A stretch of 64,000 bases of DNA from an uncultured Paracoccus sp. (GTDB lineage: Bacteria > Pseudomonadota > Alphaproteobacteria > Rhodobacterales > Rhodobacteraceae). Under the pieces are notes generated by a model. That model did not search any database, was not told the origin of the DNA, and saw only the letters and a list, made by a program, of their open reading frames with translations. Both the position numbers and the translations under genes were made by a program. Where the stretch lies: contig NZ_CALMYP010000017.1 in assembly GCF_937873615.1 (NCBI RefSeq), forward strand, positions 1-64,000, given 5' to 3'. Shown one piece after another: positions 36,199-45,660 of the stretch; within the stretch, counting starts at the first letter, position 1, and the number at the start of each line of letters is the position of its first letter.

Positions 36199-36783
36199 TT
36201 ACGCGCCGACCGCCCCACGCACAAGCGCGCCGTAATGGCGATAGAGCGCGGCGCGGTCCAGCCGCCCGCCCTCTCGATACCAGTTGGTGACGCCGGTCAG
36301 CATGGCGATCAGCGCCATGGTCGCCAGTCGGGCATCGCCAAGCTGCATCGCGCCGGCCGCCGCGCCGTCTTCCAGAATCGCCTGCAAGGCACCTTCATAG
36401 CGGCGGCGCAGCCCGGCGATCTCGGCATGGTTTTCGGGGTCGAGATTGCGCAACTCCATATAGGACAGGAACACGTCATCGGCACGGTCCAGGCTGGTGT
36501 CGATATGAAAGCGCACGAAACGCTCCAACCGCTCGGTGGCGGGGGCGCTCGGGTCGTCCTGCCAGTCCGCCAGCAGCCGCTCCATATGGGCGCGCATCAG
36601 ATCGGCCAGCAGCGCCTGCTTGTCCGAGGTATAGCCGTAGATGGTGCCGACCTGCACGCCGACCTCTGCCGCGATCTGCCGCATGGAGACGGCGGCAAAG
36701 CCGTGGCGCGCAAACAGCCGCCGCGCCGCATCGCGGATCAGCGGGCCGGTGATATCCGCCCGCGACCCCTGCGTGCGCGCCAT
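36199..36783 (-). CDS. TetR/AcrR-family transcriptional regulator
   Basis: 194 residues with an N-terminal TetR helix-turn-helix: IRDAARRLFARHGFAAVSMRQIAAEVGVQVGTIYGYTSDKQALL. The helical C-terminal ligand domain is divergent. The ligand and targets are unknown. The hemC stop and this start overlap by one base (TGATG), so it is probably translated from the hemC transcript, an unusual partner for a porphyrin synthesis gene. Confidence 0.9.
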   Translation of the reverse strand: MARTQGSRADITGPLIRDAARRLFARHGFAAVSMRQIAAEVGVQVGTIYGYTSDKQALLADLMRAHMERLLADWQDDPSAPATERLERFVRFHIDTSLDRADDVFLSYMELRNLDPENHAEIAGLRRRYEGALQAILEDGAAAGAMQLGDARLATMALIAMLTGVTNWYREGGRLDRAALYRHYGALVRGAVGA

Positions 36784-37760
36784 CAGCCGACGGGGCGCGC
36801 GCCGCGCCCGGCGCTGATGCCGATCAGGCGGTGGAAGTCCTTTGGCGCGGCGGCCAGAAGTTCCTCGGCCAGATCGCGGCCCATGGCCGGGCCGTCTGCC
36901 GCCGGGCCACGACGTTCGCCGCTGAACCGGGCCGAGCCGTCGGGCATCAGGATCTCGCCGCGCAGGCGCATCCGCTCGCCCTCCAGTTCCGCCAGCCCGG
37001 CAATGGGGGTCTCGCAGGACCCGTCCAGCCGGCCCAGAAAGGCGCGCTCGGCCTCGACCCGGGTCACGGTCGGCGCATCTGAAATCGCCGCCAACAGCCG
37101 CCCCACGCGGTCGTCGTCGCGGCGACGCTCGATCCCGATGGCACCCTGGGCAATGGCGGGCAGCATCTCCTCGGGCGAAATCGCGCTGCGGATCACATCG
37201 GCGCGCCCCAGCCGGTTCAAGCCGGCCATGGCCAGAAACGTCGCCTGCGCCACGCCATCGGCCAGTTTCTGCATCCGCGTCTGCACATTGCCGCGAAACT
37301 CGACCAATTCCAGATCGGGCCGGACATGGGCCAGTTGCGCCCGCCTGCGCATCGACGAGGAACCGACCACCGCCCCCTGCGGCAATTCGGCGATCGAGGC
37401 GAAATGCGGGCTGACAAAGGCATCGCGCACATCTTCGCGCGGCAGATAGCAGTCGATCACCAACCCCTCGGGTTGCAGGACCGGCATGTCCTTCGAGGAA
37501 TGGACCGCGATATCGACCCGTCCGTCCAGCAGCGCATCCTCGATCTCGCGCGTGAACAGGCCCTTGCCGCCGGCCGCCTGCAGGGACCGGTCAAGGATCC
37601 GGTCGCCGGTCGTCTTCATCGCCACGATCTCAAAGGCTGCTTCCGGCAGGCCATGGGTCGCCATCAGCCGGTCGCGGGTCTCATGCGCCTGTGCCAGCGC
37701 CAGCGGAGAGGCGCGGGTGCCGATCTTCAGGGTCGTCTCGGGATTGGGCCAGTCTGTCAT
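36783..37760 (-). CDS. hemC: Hydroxymethylbilane synthase
   Basis: Porphobilinogen deaminase, which joins four porphobilinogens into hydroxymethylbilane in haem and chlorophyll synthesis. It has [84 protein letters not shown] and the cofactor cysteine in [11 protein letters not shown]. 325 residues from the ATG at 37758-37760. The frame runs open far upstream, through hemE and the transporter in antisense, which is not coding. Divergent from hemE. Confidence 0.96.
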   Translation of the reverse strand: MTDWPNPETTLKIGTRASPLALAQAHETRDRLMATHGLPEAAFEIVAMKTTGDRILDRSLQAAGGKGLFTREIEDALLDGRVDIAVHSSKDMPVLQPEGLVIDCYLPREDVRDAFVSPHFASIAELPQGAVVGSSSMRRRAQLAHVRPDLELVEFRGNVQTRMQKLADGVAQATFLAMAGLNRLGRADVIRSAISPEEMLPAIAQGAIGIERRRDDDRVGRLLAAISDAPTVTRVEAERAFLGRLDGSCETPIAGLAELEGERMRLRGEILMPDGSARFSGERRGPAADGPAMGRDLAEELLAAAPKDFHRLIGISAGRGARPVG

Positions 37761-37838
37761 GGGCCAGCCATAGCCCTGCCACGCCGACTTGACAATGCCG
37801 GGCTGGCTGCGTTGAACGGTCGCGGAAAGCGAGGCCCC

Positions 37839-38867
37839 ATGACCAAGAAAATCCTGCGCGCACTTGCCGGAGAGCGCCTGCCCACGCCGCCGATCTGGAT
37901 GATGCGCCAGGCCGGGCGCTATCTGCCCGAATATCGCGCCACCAGGGCGCAGGCGGGCGACTTCCTGTCGCTCTGCTACAATCCCGACCTCGCGGCCGAG
38001 GTGACCCTGCAGCCGATCCGCCGCTATGGCTTCGACGCGGCGATCCTGTTTGCCGATATCCTGCTGGTGCCTCAGGCGCTCGGCGCCGATCTGTGGTTTG
38101 TCACTGGCGAGGGGCCGCGCCTGTCGACGATCACCGCGCGCGCCGGGGTCGAGGCGCTGAAGCCGGTCGATGCGATCCACGACACGCTGTCGCCGATCTA
38201 TGAAACCGTGCGCATTCTGGCCCGCGAATTGCCCGCCGAGACCACGCTGATCGGCTTTGCCGGCGCGCCCTGGACCGTCGCCACCTATATGGTCGCCGGG
38301 CGCGGCACCCCCGATCAGGGGCCCGCCCATGCCTTCAAGGATGCCGACCGCGACGCCTTCACCGCCCTGATCGGACGCATTGCCGAGGCGACCATCGAAT
38401 ATCTCTCGGCCCAGATCGAGGCCGGGGCCGAGGTGGTCAAGCTCTTCGACAGCTGGGCCGGCAGCCTGAAGGGCCGCGATTTCGACGATTTCGCCATCGC
38501 CCCCGCGCACCGGATCATTGCCGAGCTGAAGCGCCGCCACCCCGCCATCCCCGTCATCGCCTTCCCGCGCGAGGCAAAGGACCGCTACGAGGGCTTCGCC
38601 CAGGCCACCGGTGCCGATTGCGTGGCGCTCGACAATTCGGTCGATGCCGATTGGGCGGCGGCCCATGTGCAGAAGGACGGTTGCGTTCAGGGCAATCTCG
38701 ACCCGCGACACATGGTCACGGGCGGACAGGCGCTGATCGACGAAACCCGCCAGATCCTGCGCGCTTTCGGGGCCGGCCCCCATATCTTCAATCTCGGCCA
38801 TGGCATCACCCCCGATGCCGATCCCGAGAATGTCGCGCTGATGATCGAAACCGTCCGCGCCGGCTGA
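37839..38867 (+). CDS. hemE: Uroporphyrinogen decarboxylase
   Basis: Removes four carboxyl groups from uroporphyrinogen III to give coproporphyrinogen III. Signature segments are [62 protein letters not shown] and [10 protein letters not shown]. 342 residues from ATG 37839. Divergently transcribed from hemC across 78 bases, so the two haem genes may share a control region. The DMT transporter starts 6 bases after the stop. Confidence 0.97.
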   Translation: MTKKILRALAGERLPTPPIWMMRQAGRYLPEYRATRAQAGDFLSLCYNPDLAAEVTLQPIRRYGFDAAILFADILLVPQALGADLWFVTGEGPRLSTITARAGVEALKPVDAIHDTLSPIYETVRILARELPAETTLIGFAGAPWTVATYMVAGRGTPDQGPAHAFKDADRDAFTALIGRIAEATIEYLSAQIEAGAEVVKLFDSWAGSLKGRDFDDFAIAPAHRIIAELKRRHPAIPVIAFPREAKDRYEGFAQATGADCVALDNSVDADWAAAHVQKDGCVQGNLDPRHMVTGGQALIDETRQILRAFGAGPHIFNLGHGITPDADPENVALMIETVRAG

Positions 38868-38873
38868 TCGTTC

Positions 38874-39743
38874 ATGTGGATTCTTGCCACGCTGATCGCG
38901 GCCCTGGCCCAGACCGGGCGCAACGCCGCCCAGGCCGGGCTGAGCGGTCAGGTCGGCACCGTCGGCGCGACCGCCGTGCGCTTTTTCTTCGGCCTGCCCT
39001 TCGCGGCGCTGTTCCTGCTGGTCATGTCGGCCTGGCAGCCGCTGCCGGCGATTTCGGGCCCGACGCTCGGCTGGGCGGCACTTGGCGCCGCAGCCCAGAT
39101 CGCCGCCACCGCCTTCATGCTGCTGACCATGCGCGGCCAGGGTTTCGGCATCGCCACCGCGCTGATGAAGACCGAGCCGGTGACGCTGGCGATCTTCGGC
39201 GCGCTGTTTCTGGCCGAACCGCTCGGCTTCGCGCGGCTGGCGGCGATCTCGCTCGCTGTGCTCGGCGTGGTGCTGATCTCGGGCGCGGAATGGTCGCGCG
39301 CCAATGCCCGCAGCGTGGCGACCGGGCTGACGGCCGGGGCGCTGTTCGGTCTGTCCGCCATCGGCTTTCGCGGCGCCATCCTGACCCTGCCCGAGGGCGG
39401 CGTCATCCTGCGTGCCAGCGTGATCCTGGCGATCGCGCTCTGTCTGCAGACCGCGGCCATGCTGATCTGGATGATCGCCCGCGACCGCCCCGCACTGGCC
39501 GCCATCGCACGCAGCTGGCGCATCTCGCTTGCCGCCGGCGCGCTTGGCGCCTTCGCCTCGCTTTTCTGGTTCATCGGCTTCGCACTGACCTCGGCCGCCA
39601 ATGTCCGCACCCTGGCGCTGATCGAGGTGGTCTTCGCCCAGGCCCTTTCCGCGCGCCTTTTCCGAGAGGGCACCAGCCCGCGCCAACTGGCCGGCATCGC
39701 CCTGATCGTGGCCGGCGTCGCCCTGCTGATCCGCGTCGCCTGA
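38874..39743 (+). CDS. EamA/DMT-family membrane transporter
   Basis: 289 residues with about ten hydrophobic segments and two EamA-like halves: TVGATAVRFFFGLPFAALFLL, ALMKTEPVTLAIFGALFLAEPL, ISLAVLGVVLIS, then FALTSAANVRTLALIEVVFAQALSARLF and IALIVAGVALLI. These are typical of drug/metabolite or amino acid exporters; the substrate is unknown. It lies 6 bases after hemE and is probably co-transcribed with it. Confidence 0.9.
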   Translation: MWILATLIAALAQTGRNAAQAGLSGQVGTVGATAVRFFFGLPFAALFLLVMSAWQPLPAISGPTLGWAALGAAAQIAATAFMLLTMRGQGFGIATALMKTEPVTLAIFGALFLAEPLGFARLAAISLAVLGVVLISGAEWSRANARSVATGLTAGALFGLSAIGFRGAILTLPEGGVILRASVILAIALCLQTAAMLIWMIARDRPALAAIARSWRISLAAGALGAFASLFWFIGFALTSAANVRTLALIEVVFAQALSARLFREGTSPRQLAGIALIVAGVALLIRVA

Positions 39744-39812
39744 GCGCAACATCTCTCGAAACTGACATTTCCCCCTTGTGAAGGGTCGCATGGCGCTGCT
39801 AAACGCGTCGGC

Positions 39813-39902
39813 GGAGACGTGGCCGAGTGGTCGAAGGCGCTCCCCTGCTAAGGGAGTATACCAGAGATGGTATCGAGGGTTCGAATCCCTTCGTCTCCGC
39901 CA
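39813..39902 (+). tRNA. tRNA-Ser(GCU), CCA encoded
   Basis: 90 bases forming a complete type II tRNA. The acceptor stem is GGAGACG/CGTCTCC with discriminator G and encoded CCA. The anticodon loop CTGCTAA puts GCT at 39847-39849 on a CTCCC/GGGAG stem. A long variable arm (TATACCAGAGATGGTAT) and the T loop GGTTCGAATCC follow. The 3' end is the integration target for the adjoining island: the integrase gene starts 66 bases downstream. Confidence 0.98.
39889..39902 (+). repeat. Candidate left attachment site (tRNA-Ser 3' end)
   Basis: CTTCGTCTCCGCCA, the last 14 bases of the tRNA, recurs in direct orientation at 49425-49438. Tyrosine integrases of this type usually recombine within tRNA 3' ends. 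Confidence 0.55.
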
Positions 39903-39968
39903 TAACACGCTAAAACAATGACTTAGGCCTTGGACAGGCAAGTGCGACACAAAGTGGAGCATACGCCC

Positions 39969-41573
39969 ATGAAACTGTCCGCCTACCTGTCACCGTCACG
40001 GCACGGGGTTTTCTATTTCCGTTGGCCATTGCCCTGTGGCGACCGGCAAACCCGCAGAACCATTAGGATATCGTTAAGAACCAAGTGTCCAGATAAGGCT
40101 GGCGATCTTGCTCGCCATCTCGCATCTTGTGGGCGATTGGTTCGGGATAACAAGACATTGGCACGGCTGAGACAAGACGAAATGCGCGAAATGGTGCGCG
40201 CTTACTTCGCTGCATCACTGGATCGGTATTTGGAGCGGTTAAACGATACCGGGCTATCTGAGCGGTCGCTTGAAGCATTGCAGCAAGAGTTGGACGTGCA
40301 TGAGGACGCCATAGGCGGCTTTGACGACCTGTCAGACCTTTACCTTGATGCTGGTACCTTGGACAGCTTCCGCGCCTCAGCGGGCCTCACAGAGGCTCAA
40401 TGGGCCGAAAATGAAGGCGACCTGCGCCGCGAACTGCGAAAGGCTCGTCGGGGTCAGATAACGGAACTTCTGAGCCGGGTGGAGGCGCTGGAAGGCTACT
40501 CCTTCGCCCAACCCGCCACAGTCTCGCTAGAAACCGGCAAGGCCCCGCAGAGGCCCTCTGCGTCACTCGCGGACGTGTATGAGGATTTCATAGCCGAGAA
40601 CAGTCCGCGTTGGACGACGCAAATGGAAAACCGGGCCAAGGCCTTCCTTGCCGTCATGCTTGAGTTTTTTGACCATGACCGTCCATTCGCGGATATTACC
40701 CGAGAAGACGCTGCCGACTTCAAAAAAGTAGTCATGGCATTGCCGGTCAACCGAAACACCAAGCCGGAAACCAAAGGCCTACCGCTCTTGGAGGCGGTGG
40801 AGGTGGCAGGTGTCAAAAAGATATCCCTTGAGCACTTTAACAATCACATGGCGATGTTCGAGCGGCTTGGTGACTGGGCCAAACGCCACGGGCGCGCATC
40901 CGAGAATGTCTTCGAAGGTATGAAGATCAAAAAACCCAAGGGGGCGAAGACAGACCGAAAGCCTTACAGCTATGCCCAAACAACACGCCTATTCATAGAG
41001 TTGACACAAAACACGTCCGGGCTGGTTAAAAAAGAAGACCAAAAGTGGGGTGGGTTGCTGGGCCTCTTTACAGGGGCGCGGTTGAACGAGATTGCGCAGC
41101 TTCAACCCAGCGACATAGGGGAAGAAGACGGTATTTGGTTTATCGACATCTCGGATGAAGGTGATGACAAGAAGAAACTCAAGGCAGAGGCAAGCAAGCG
41201 CAGGGTGCCGCTTCATTCTGAACTCATCAAGCTGGGTTTTCTTGATTTTGTGCAAACTCAATCAGGCAAACCGCGTCTGTTTATGTCGTTCAGCTACAAC
41301 GAAAAAGACGGTTATGGGCGTAATCTGGGCCGATGGTTCCGCGATACCCTTTTGCCGGGATTGGATATGAAAAAGGAAGGCTTGGTCTTCCATAGCTTGC
41401 GGCACACGATGATTGAGCGATTGGCAAAAGCCGATGTGCAAGAACCCTTGTATCAGGATATCGTGGGACATGAGCGGCAAGGCGTCACGCAAAAGTACTA
41501 TAACAAGGGCGGGCATACACTGGCACAGAAGAAAGAGGCGATAGACCGTTTCACCATCGGCCAAGCCAAATAG
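39969..41573 (+). CDS. Tyrosine-type site-specific integrase
   Basis: 534 residues. An N-terminal DUF6538-like segment (MKLSAYLSPSRHGVFYFRWP) is followed by a helical arm/core-binding region and the catalytic domain with Arg371 in FTGARLNEIAQL, His475 and Arg478 in HSLRHT, His501 in VGHE and the Tyr nucleophile at 510/511 (KYYNKGG). All catalytic residues are present, so it is probably active. I chose ATG 39969 (GGAG upstream) over a TTG at 39930. Its place right after the tRNA and its lower G+C mark it as the integrase of this island. Confidence 0.93.
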   Translation: MKLSAYLSPSRHGVFYFRWPLPCGDRQTRRTIRISLRTKCPDKAGDLARHLASCGRLVRDNKTLARLRQDEMREMVRAYFAASLDRYLERLNDTGLSERSLEALQQELDVHEDAIGGFDDLSDLYLDAGTLDSFRASAGLTEAQWAENEGDLRRELRKARRGQITELLSRVEALEGYSFAQPATVSLETGKAPQRPSASLADVYEDFIAENSPRWTTQMENRAKAFLAVMLEFFDHDRPFADITREDAADFKKVVMALPVNRNTKPETKGLPLLEAVEVAGVKKISLEHFNNHMAMFERLGDWAKRHGRASENVFEGMKIKKPKGAKTDRKPYSYAQTTRLFIELTQNTSGLVKKEDQKWGGLLGLFTGARLNEIAQLQPSDIGEEDGIWFIDISDEGDDKKKLKAEASKRRVPLHSELIKLGFLDFVQTQSGKPRLFMSFSYNEKDGYGRNLGRWFRDTLLPGLDMKKEGLVFHSLRHTMIERLAKADVQEPLYQDIVGHERQGVTQKYYNKGGHTLAQKKEAIDRFTIGQAK

Positions 41574-41651
41574 TCGGTCAGGTGGGTGGGGCCATCCCGC
41601 ATGGCCCCCTTCATCGGTCAGGCGAAGCGGTCAGCCACATCCGACGCAAGA

Positions 41652-42380
41652 TCATTCCACCACGGCCATGCAATCATTGAACATCGCAACGTCTTTTTGC
41701 TGTTCAAAACGGGCAAAGCAGTGGTCGAAAATAGGCGTGCAAGAAAGGTGGTTCGCGGGTGTGCATCTGTTCATACCGCTAATCGCCACTGCTGCTCTTA
41801 ACTCATGCCATGCTTGATCCTCGCGTGACACGGTAGCCGTGATTTGCAGTGCGTCCTCAACGGCGCTGTGCAGATCGGACAAATCCCAGCAAGCATTCTG
41901 CTGGCCGGTGAATGTGACAAACCGAGCGCATAGCGTTTGACTGTTCAGAATGTCGCGAAACGTCCCGGCATATGCTGTCGGGCCGTCGCCGTGCCAGATG
42001 CTGCCAGTGACGGTTCGGCCATCCGTGAAGCCCGTTTCCCTCGGGTTCAGCGTATCAGGCAGTTTGATGTCTGAGCCGCGTCCTTCATCCCCACGATACA
42101 CGACTACCAAGCCCGCACTTATCAAGCGTTCTGGGCTTTCCTCGGGAAGCGCAAAGTAGATACTAACTCGGCGGTCAACGTCTCGATAAAACCCGGCGAC
42201 AAATCCGTCTGGATTTTGACTGATCGCGATGGTTGTTCGGTGGTCGGAAGGTGGCACAGGCCAGTTGTGAACCGATAGCCATTCATCAGCACTCGCACCT
42301 GTAGCAAAAACGGACACGAGAAATGCTGAACAAAACGAAAGTGTTAACCCGCGCGCGGTCTGTTTGGCGTGCCTGAACAT
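41652..42380 (-). CDS. Hypothetical exported protein
   Basis: 242 residues not resembling a family I know. A likely Sec signal peptide spans residues ~8-31 (LTLSFCSAFLVSVFATGASA, cleaved before DEWLS). The mature part has IYFALPEESPERL, GRTVTGSIWHGDG and six cysteines after residue 145 (LCARF, NACWD, NRCTP, LSCTP, DHCFA, NDCMA), which could form disulphides in the periplasm. It sits between the integrase (convergent) and the divergent XRE regulator, so it is island cargo. Function unknown. Confidence 0.65.
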   Translation of the reverse strand: MFRHAKQTARGLTLSFCSAFLVSVFATGASADEWLSVHNWPVPPSDHRTTIAISQNPDGFVAGFYRDVDRRVSIYFALPEESPERLISAGLVVVYRGDEGRGSDIKLPDTLNPRETGFTDGRTVTGSIWHGDGPTAYAGTFRDILNSQTLCARFVTFTGQQNACWDLSDLHSAVEDALQITATVSREDQAWHELRAAVAISGMNRCTPANHLSCTPIFDHCFARFEQQKDVAMFNDCMAVVE

Positions 42381-42460
42381 AGTCTAAGGAACTCCTGGAC
42401 TTTTAGATACCTAGATTTAAGATATGGTCAACGCGCCCAGTGCAACAGCATGGGGCGTTC

Positions 42461-42703
42461 ATGCCTAAAACTCTTGGGGATCATAGGCATGATGCTCTTG
42501 TCCGCTACCTCATCGAGAAACGCGGACAGGCAGGCTTGAAGCAGGTCGAACTTGCGGAGCGGATGAAGGTCTATCAGTCCTTCATCGCGCGGCTGGAAAG
42601 CGGGCAACGCCGGGTGGATGTGGTGGAGCTGGTCAAGCTGGGCGAGGTGCTTGGCTTCGATCCGACCGAGATCGTGGACCGGCTCGCAAAGATGTCGGAC
42701 TGA
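42461..42703 (+). CDS. XRE-family helix-turn-helix regulator
   Basis: 80 residues, nearly all one Cro/CI-type domain: GLKQVELAERMKVYQSFIARLESGQRRVDVVELVKLGEVLGFDP. The start ATG at 42461 follows GGGGCG. It is divergent from the exported-protein gene across an AT-rich 80-base gap and convergent with the Res chimera. Such small regulators often control an integrase, a restriction enzyme or their own gene. The domain is intact. Confidence 0.88.
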   Translation: MPKTLGDHRHDALVRYLIEKRGQAGLKQVELAERMKVYQSFIARLESGQRRVDVVELVKLGEVLGFDPTEIVDRLAKMSD

Positions 42704-42810
42704 GCCTGCACCGACCCCGGCTTATTTGCCCCAGTAATGGGGAACCATTCCTTAGACCGTCAATCCCGCACACATAGGCAGGTCCAGACATATAGACAGG
42801 CAAGATCAGA

Positions 42811-45504
42811 CTATACGTCCAGCGCCTCAGTCTCGAATGCGGCTTTGAAGTCGGTATTGGTCTGCCCCGTCTCATTGAAAAATGGCAATCCAAGAACCGT
42901 ATAATCCCTGCCTTGGAATACCGTCTCAAGTCGGGCCTTGTCTTTCACTTGCTCAAGGAAGTCCTGCTTCCAGTCATCTTGCGGGCGCAACTGTTCGCCC
43001 TTGGGTTCGATGAATAGCTGCAAGATCGTGCTGGCTTCTTCGCCCTTCTTCCTAAGAAACAGAACGAAGTCAGGTTCAAAGGCGCGTCCAGTGTTGAAGT
43101 CGTATAACTTCACCGCCTTCTCGTTTCGCAGCAGGTAGAAGTCATCATACACGCCCCGCAACCGGGCTTCCTGATCGTGCATGTACTTGATGAAGTGCTT
43201 TTCCTGATCGGTCCCGTAGCTGTCGTCATAGGCGTGCCAGTCCTTGCCGCTCAGGTCGATCTGGTCCAACCCCGGCACGTTGCTTTCGGTCCAGCTTAGC
43301 CCGGTCTCGCCTTCGATCCGCAGTTTCAGCACCTTGTCGGTGAAACGGTCCTTGATGGGATAGGGCTTGAAGTCCTTGGTGCCAATATACTCGACGCTTT
43401 CACGTTTCACGCCGCTTTCGATCTGGTGCAGAACGTACTGCGCGATGTCCAGCTTTTGCCGTGCGGTCAGGTTGTCCAAGTCATCCGGCAAGCCGCGCAC
43501 GCTTACTGTCGCGCCGCCAAGATAGGTGTCAGAGGCGACAAACTGCGAGGCGCTGGCGAGTTGCGGGAAATAGGTCCGCAAGTTGGCGAAGTGGAAGAAG
43601 TCGTTGGCGTCCATCGCAAAGCCCAGAATGGCCCTGCCGAAATCGGCCAGCTTGAAGTCGCGGGACACGGGTTCCTTGCTCGACGGTTTCAGCGTCAACT
43701 GCCCACCGCCAAAGGCAGAGGCTTCCGTCACCCGGCCTGTCATCAGGTTAGGATAGGTGAAAGTGCTTTCGATCTTGTAGGCGTCCAGCCCTGCCACACC
43801 GTCGCGCGGGTTGCGCACCCGATCATTCACCCAGACATGATCCCGCTTATAGAGGTCAGTCTGCTTGAAGCTGTCTTTGAGCCGCAGCCGCACCGTCCGG
43901 GCGGTGTCGTCCAACATCCCAGTTTCGCGCAGGGCGTTGCGGATGTCTTGGATGTACTTGGGATTGTGGGAACAGTGGTAGTGCAGTTCTTCCAAGATGC
44001 GCAGGGGCACGTCCACGGCGCTGTCGTATTTGCGCTTTTCCCGCGCCGCGTCGGGCTGTTCCGGGGCAATGAAGGGAAAGTATCGCGCCCCGCGCCCGAT
44101 CAACTGCGCCTCGGCCATCGTGGTCTTGCCAACCTTGTTGGCCTTGCCGTCGCGGGTGTCATAGAGGCGCACAATGTCGAACAGGTTAAGCACGTCCCAG
44201 CCTTCGTTCAGCTTATCGACGGCAAAGATCACCCGTATCTCGTTGTCGCGGTCCTCCAAGGCGTTGAGTTCTATCTGTCTGTTTTCCAAATCCTTGGGGT
44301 TGTTGACGTTCACCACCTTCTCGGGGGCAAAATCGCCCTGTAGCTCACGGGCGAAATCCGCGCCGCTCATGGCTCTTTCATCCATGATGAAGGCAAAGGC
44401 CCGCGAAAGCGTCTCATCGCCCTCAGAGGTTGCCCTGAGCGCGCCCAGCGCCTCACCTGTCAGCCCAGCGACCATCGCCGTGAAAGCCGCTTCGTTGTCG
44501 GCGCTTTCCTTGATCGTCTTGGACTTCATCAGGATCACCGGCTTGCAGTGCAGCCCATGCGCCTCGGCCACCTTGCGGCGATACTGGCTCAGAACCATCG
44601 CCTGCATCATCCGTTCCGCAGGGGGCAAATCGGCCTGCCGCAACTCGATGTCCTTGGAATAACCGTCTTCCCGAAACTGCCGCAGCGAATAGTCGTAGAG
44701 TATCTTGTCGGCATACTTCGCCCGGATCGCGTCGTGGGTCAGGTCCACGGTCGCGGTAAACTCCAACAGCATATTCTCGGGGTGCTGGCGGAAAATCTCC
44801 GACACCGTGCCTTCCCAACTGGCCTTCTCTGCCTTCTCGCCTTCTGTCAGCGTCTTCTTGGTCTCGGCGTTCAGGTGGTGCGCTTCGTCCGAGATCATCA
44901 CCACCTTGTAGTCGCGGAAGTCTTCGATGGTGACGGCGTTCTCCTTCGGGTTCTGCATCCGGGTGTGCAGCCCTTGAATTGTGGTGAAATGAATGTTGAT
45001 TGCATCACCCGACACCGCGTCGAACGTGTCCACCGCGCGAATGTCCACGGGCTTGTCGTCAATCCGCACAGTAGGTGCGAACAGGTGCTTGGCCGATGCG
45101 GGGTTGAGGAAGTTTTCCTTGGTCTTCTCAATGATCTGGGCGGAGTTCACGAAGAACAGGAAGTTGCGATAGCCGAGCTTGCGGAGGAACTTGCCGATCG
45201 CATTCGGGCGCGCGCGTACGCCGGTTGCGTCATGCAAGGCAGATGCCAGCTCCGGCATCGTGATGTCACCGTCCTGCGCGATGATTTCCGCGAAGAAGCT
45301 ACGATGCGGATCGAGCTTTCCCTTGCCCCTGGGCCGACCTTGACGTGCCGCGCGGGCCTGTCCGGTGTGACGGATCGCAAGCCCCCAACGCGCCCCGGTG
45401 GCAGGCGAAAGCTTCAAGCGCAGCGCCGCCGCGCGCCCGCTTAACCCTTCCTCAATCAACTTCTGAAACCGCGCCCGAAGCGCATCCGGCAAAGGTGCTG
45501 ACAT
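42811..45504 (-). CDS. Chimera: IS630-type transposase N-terminus fused to type III restriction Res helicase/nuclease
   Basis: 897 codons, uninterrupted. Residues 1 to ~112 (MSAPLPDALRARFQKLIEEG, LRLKLSPATGARWGL, GRPRGKGKLDPHRSFFAEII, ITMPELASALHDATG) are the helix-turn-helix N-terminus of an IS630-family transposase. At GYR (45166-45174) the protein switches to a Res-type subunit: NFLFFVNSAQIIEKTKENFL, DEAH at 206-209, EFTATVDLTHD, NEGWDVLNLFD, LIGRGARYFP, and a C-terminal PD..EPK nuclease motif (about 811-835). The Walker A part, which should lie N-terminal of NFLFF, is missing, so ATPase activity is doubtful. No Mod methylase is nearby. The start has GGGAGG 8 bases upstream. Confidence 0.85.
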   Translation of the reverse strand: MSAPLPDALRARFQKLIEEGLSGRAAALRLKLSPATGARWGLAIRHTGQARAARQGRPRGKGKLDPHRSFFAEIIAQDGDITMPELASALHDATGVRARPNAIGKFLRKLGYRNFLFFVNSAQIIEKTKENFLNPASAKHLFAPTVRIDDKPVDIRAVDTFDAVSGDAINIHFTTIQGLHTRMQNPKENAVTIEDFRDYKVVMISDEAHHLNAETKKTLTEGEKAEKASWEGTVSEIFRQHPENMLLEFTATVDLTHDAIRAKYADKILYDYSLRQFREDGYSKDIELRQADLPPAERMMQAMVLSQYRRKVAEAHGLHCKPVILMKSKTIKESADNEAAFTAMVAGLTGEALGALRATSEGDETLSRAFAFIMDERAMSGADFARELQGDFAPEKVVNVNNPKDLENRQIELNALEDRDNEIRVIFAVDKLNEGWDVLNLFDIVRLYDTRDGKANKVGKTTMAEAQLIGRGARYFPFIAPEQPDAAREKRKYDSAVDVPLRILEELHYHCSHNPKYIQDIRNALRETGMLDDTARTVRLRLKDSFKQTDLYKRDHVWVNDRVRNPRDGVAGLDAYKIESTFTYPNLMTGRVTEASAFGGGQLTLKPSSKEPVSRDFKLADFGRAILGFAMDANDFFHFANLRTYFPQLASASQFVASDTYLGGATVSVRGLPDDLDNLTARQKLDIAQYVLHQIESGVKRESVEYIGTKDFKPYPIKDRFTDKVLKLRIEGETGLSWTESNVPGLDQIDLSGKDWHAYDDSYGTDQEKHFIKYMHDQEARLRGVYDDFYLLRNEKAVKLYDFNTGRAFEPDFVLFLRKKGEEASTILQLFIEPKGEQLRPQDDWKQDFLEQVKDKARLETVFQGRDYTVLGLPFFNETGQTNTDFKAAFETEALDV

Positions 45505-45660
45505 GAACCATCCTCCCAAACAGGACGAATCACAGATCAGGCCTCAAGGGAATCCCTACGATTCAGGTTTTCGGCGGAAGGCTTTATCGCCACGCTAGAT
45601 CCGATGCCCATGACCTGTGGGCCGGATACACCCTTGAAATGACTGCCTGAAAGACGCCGC

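Noticed and set aside
36783-39962. A 1059-codon minus-strand open frame through hemC, hemE, the transporter and the tRNA
   Set aside because: Only the hemC part (36783-37760) has protein similarity. The rest is antisense to hemE, the DMT gene and tRNA-Ser, a common effect of GC-rich codon bias.
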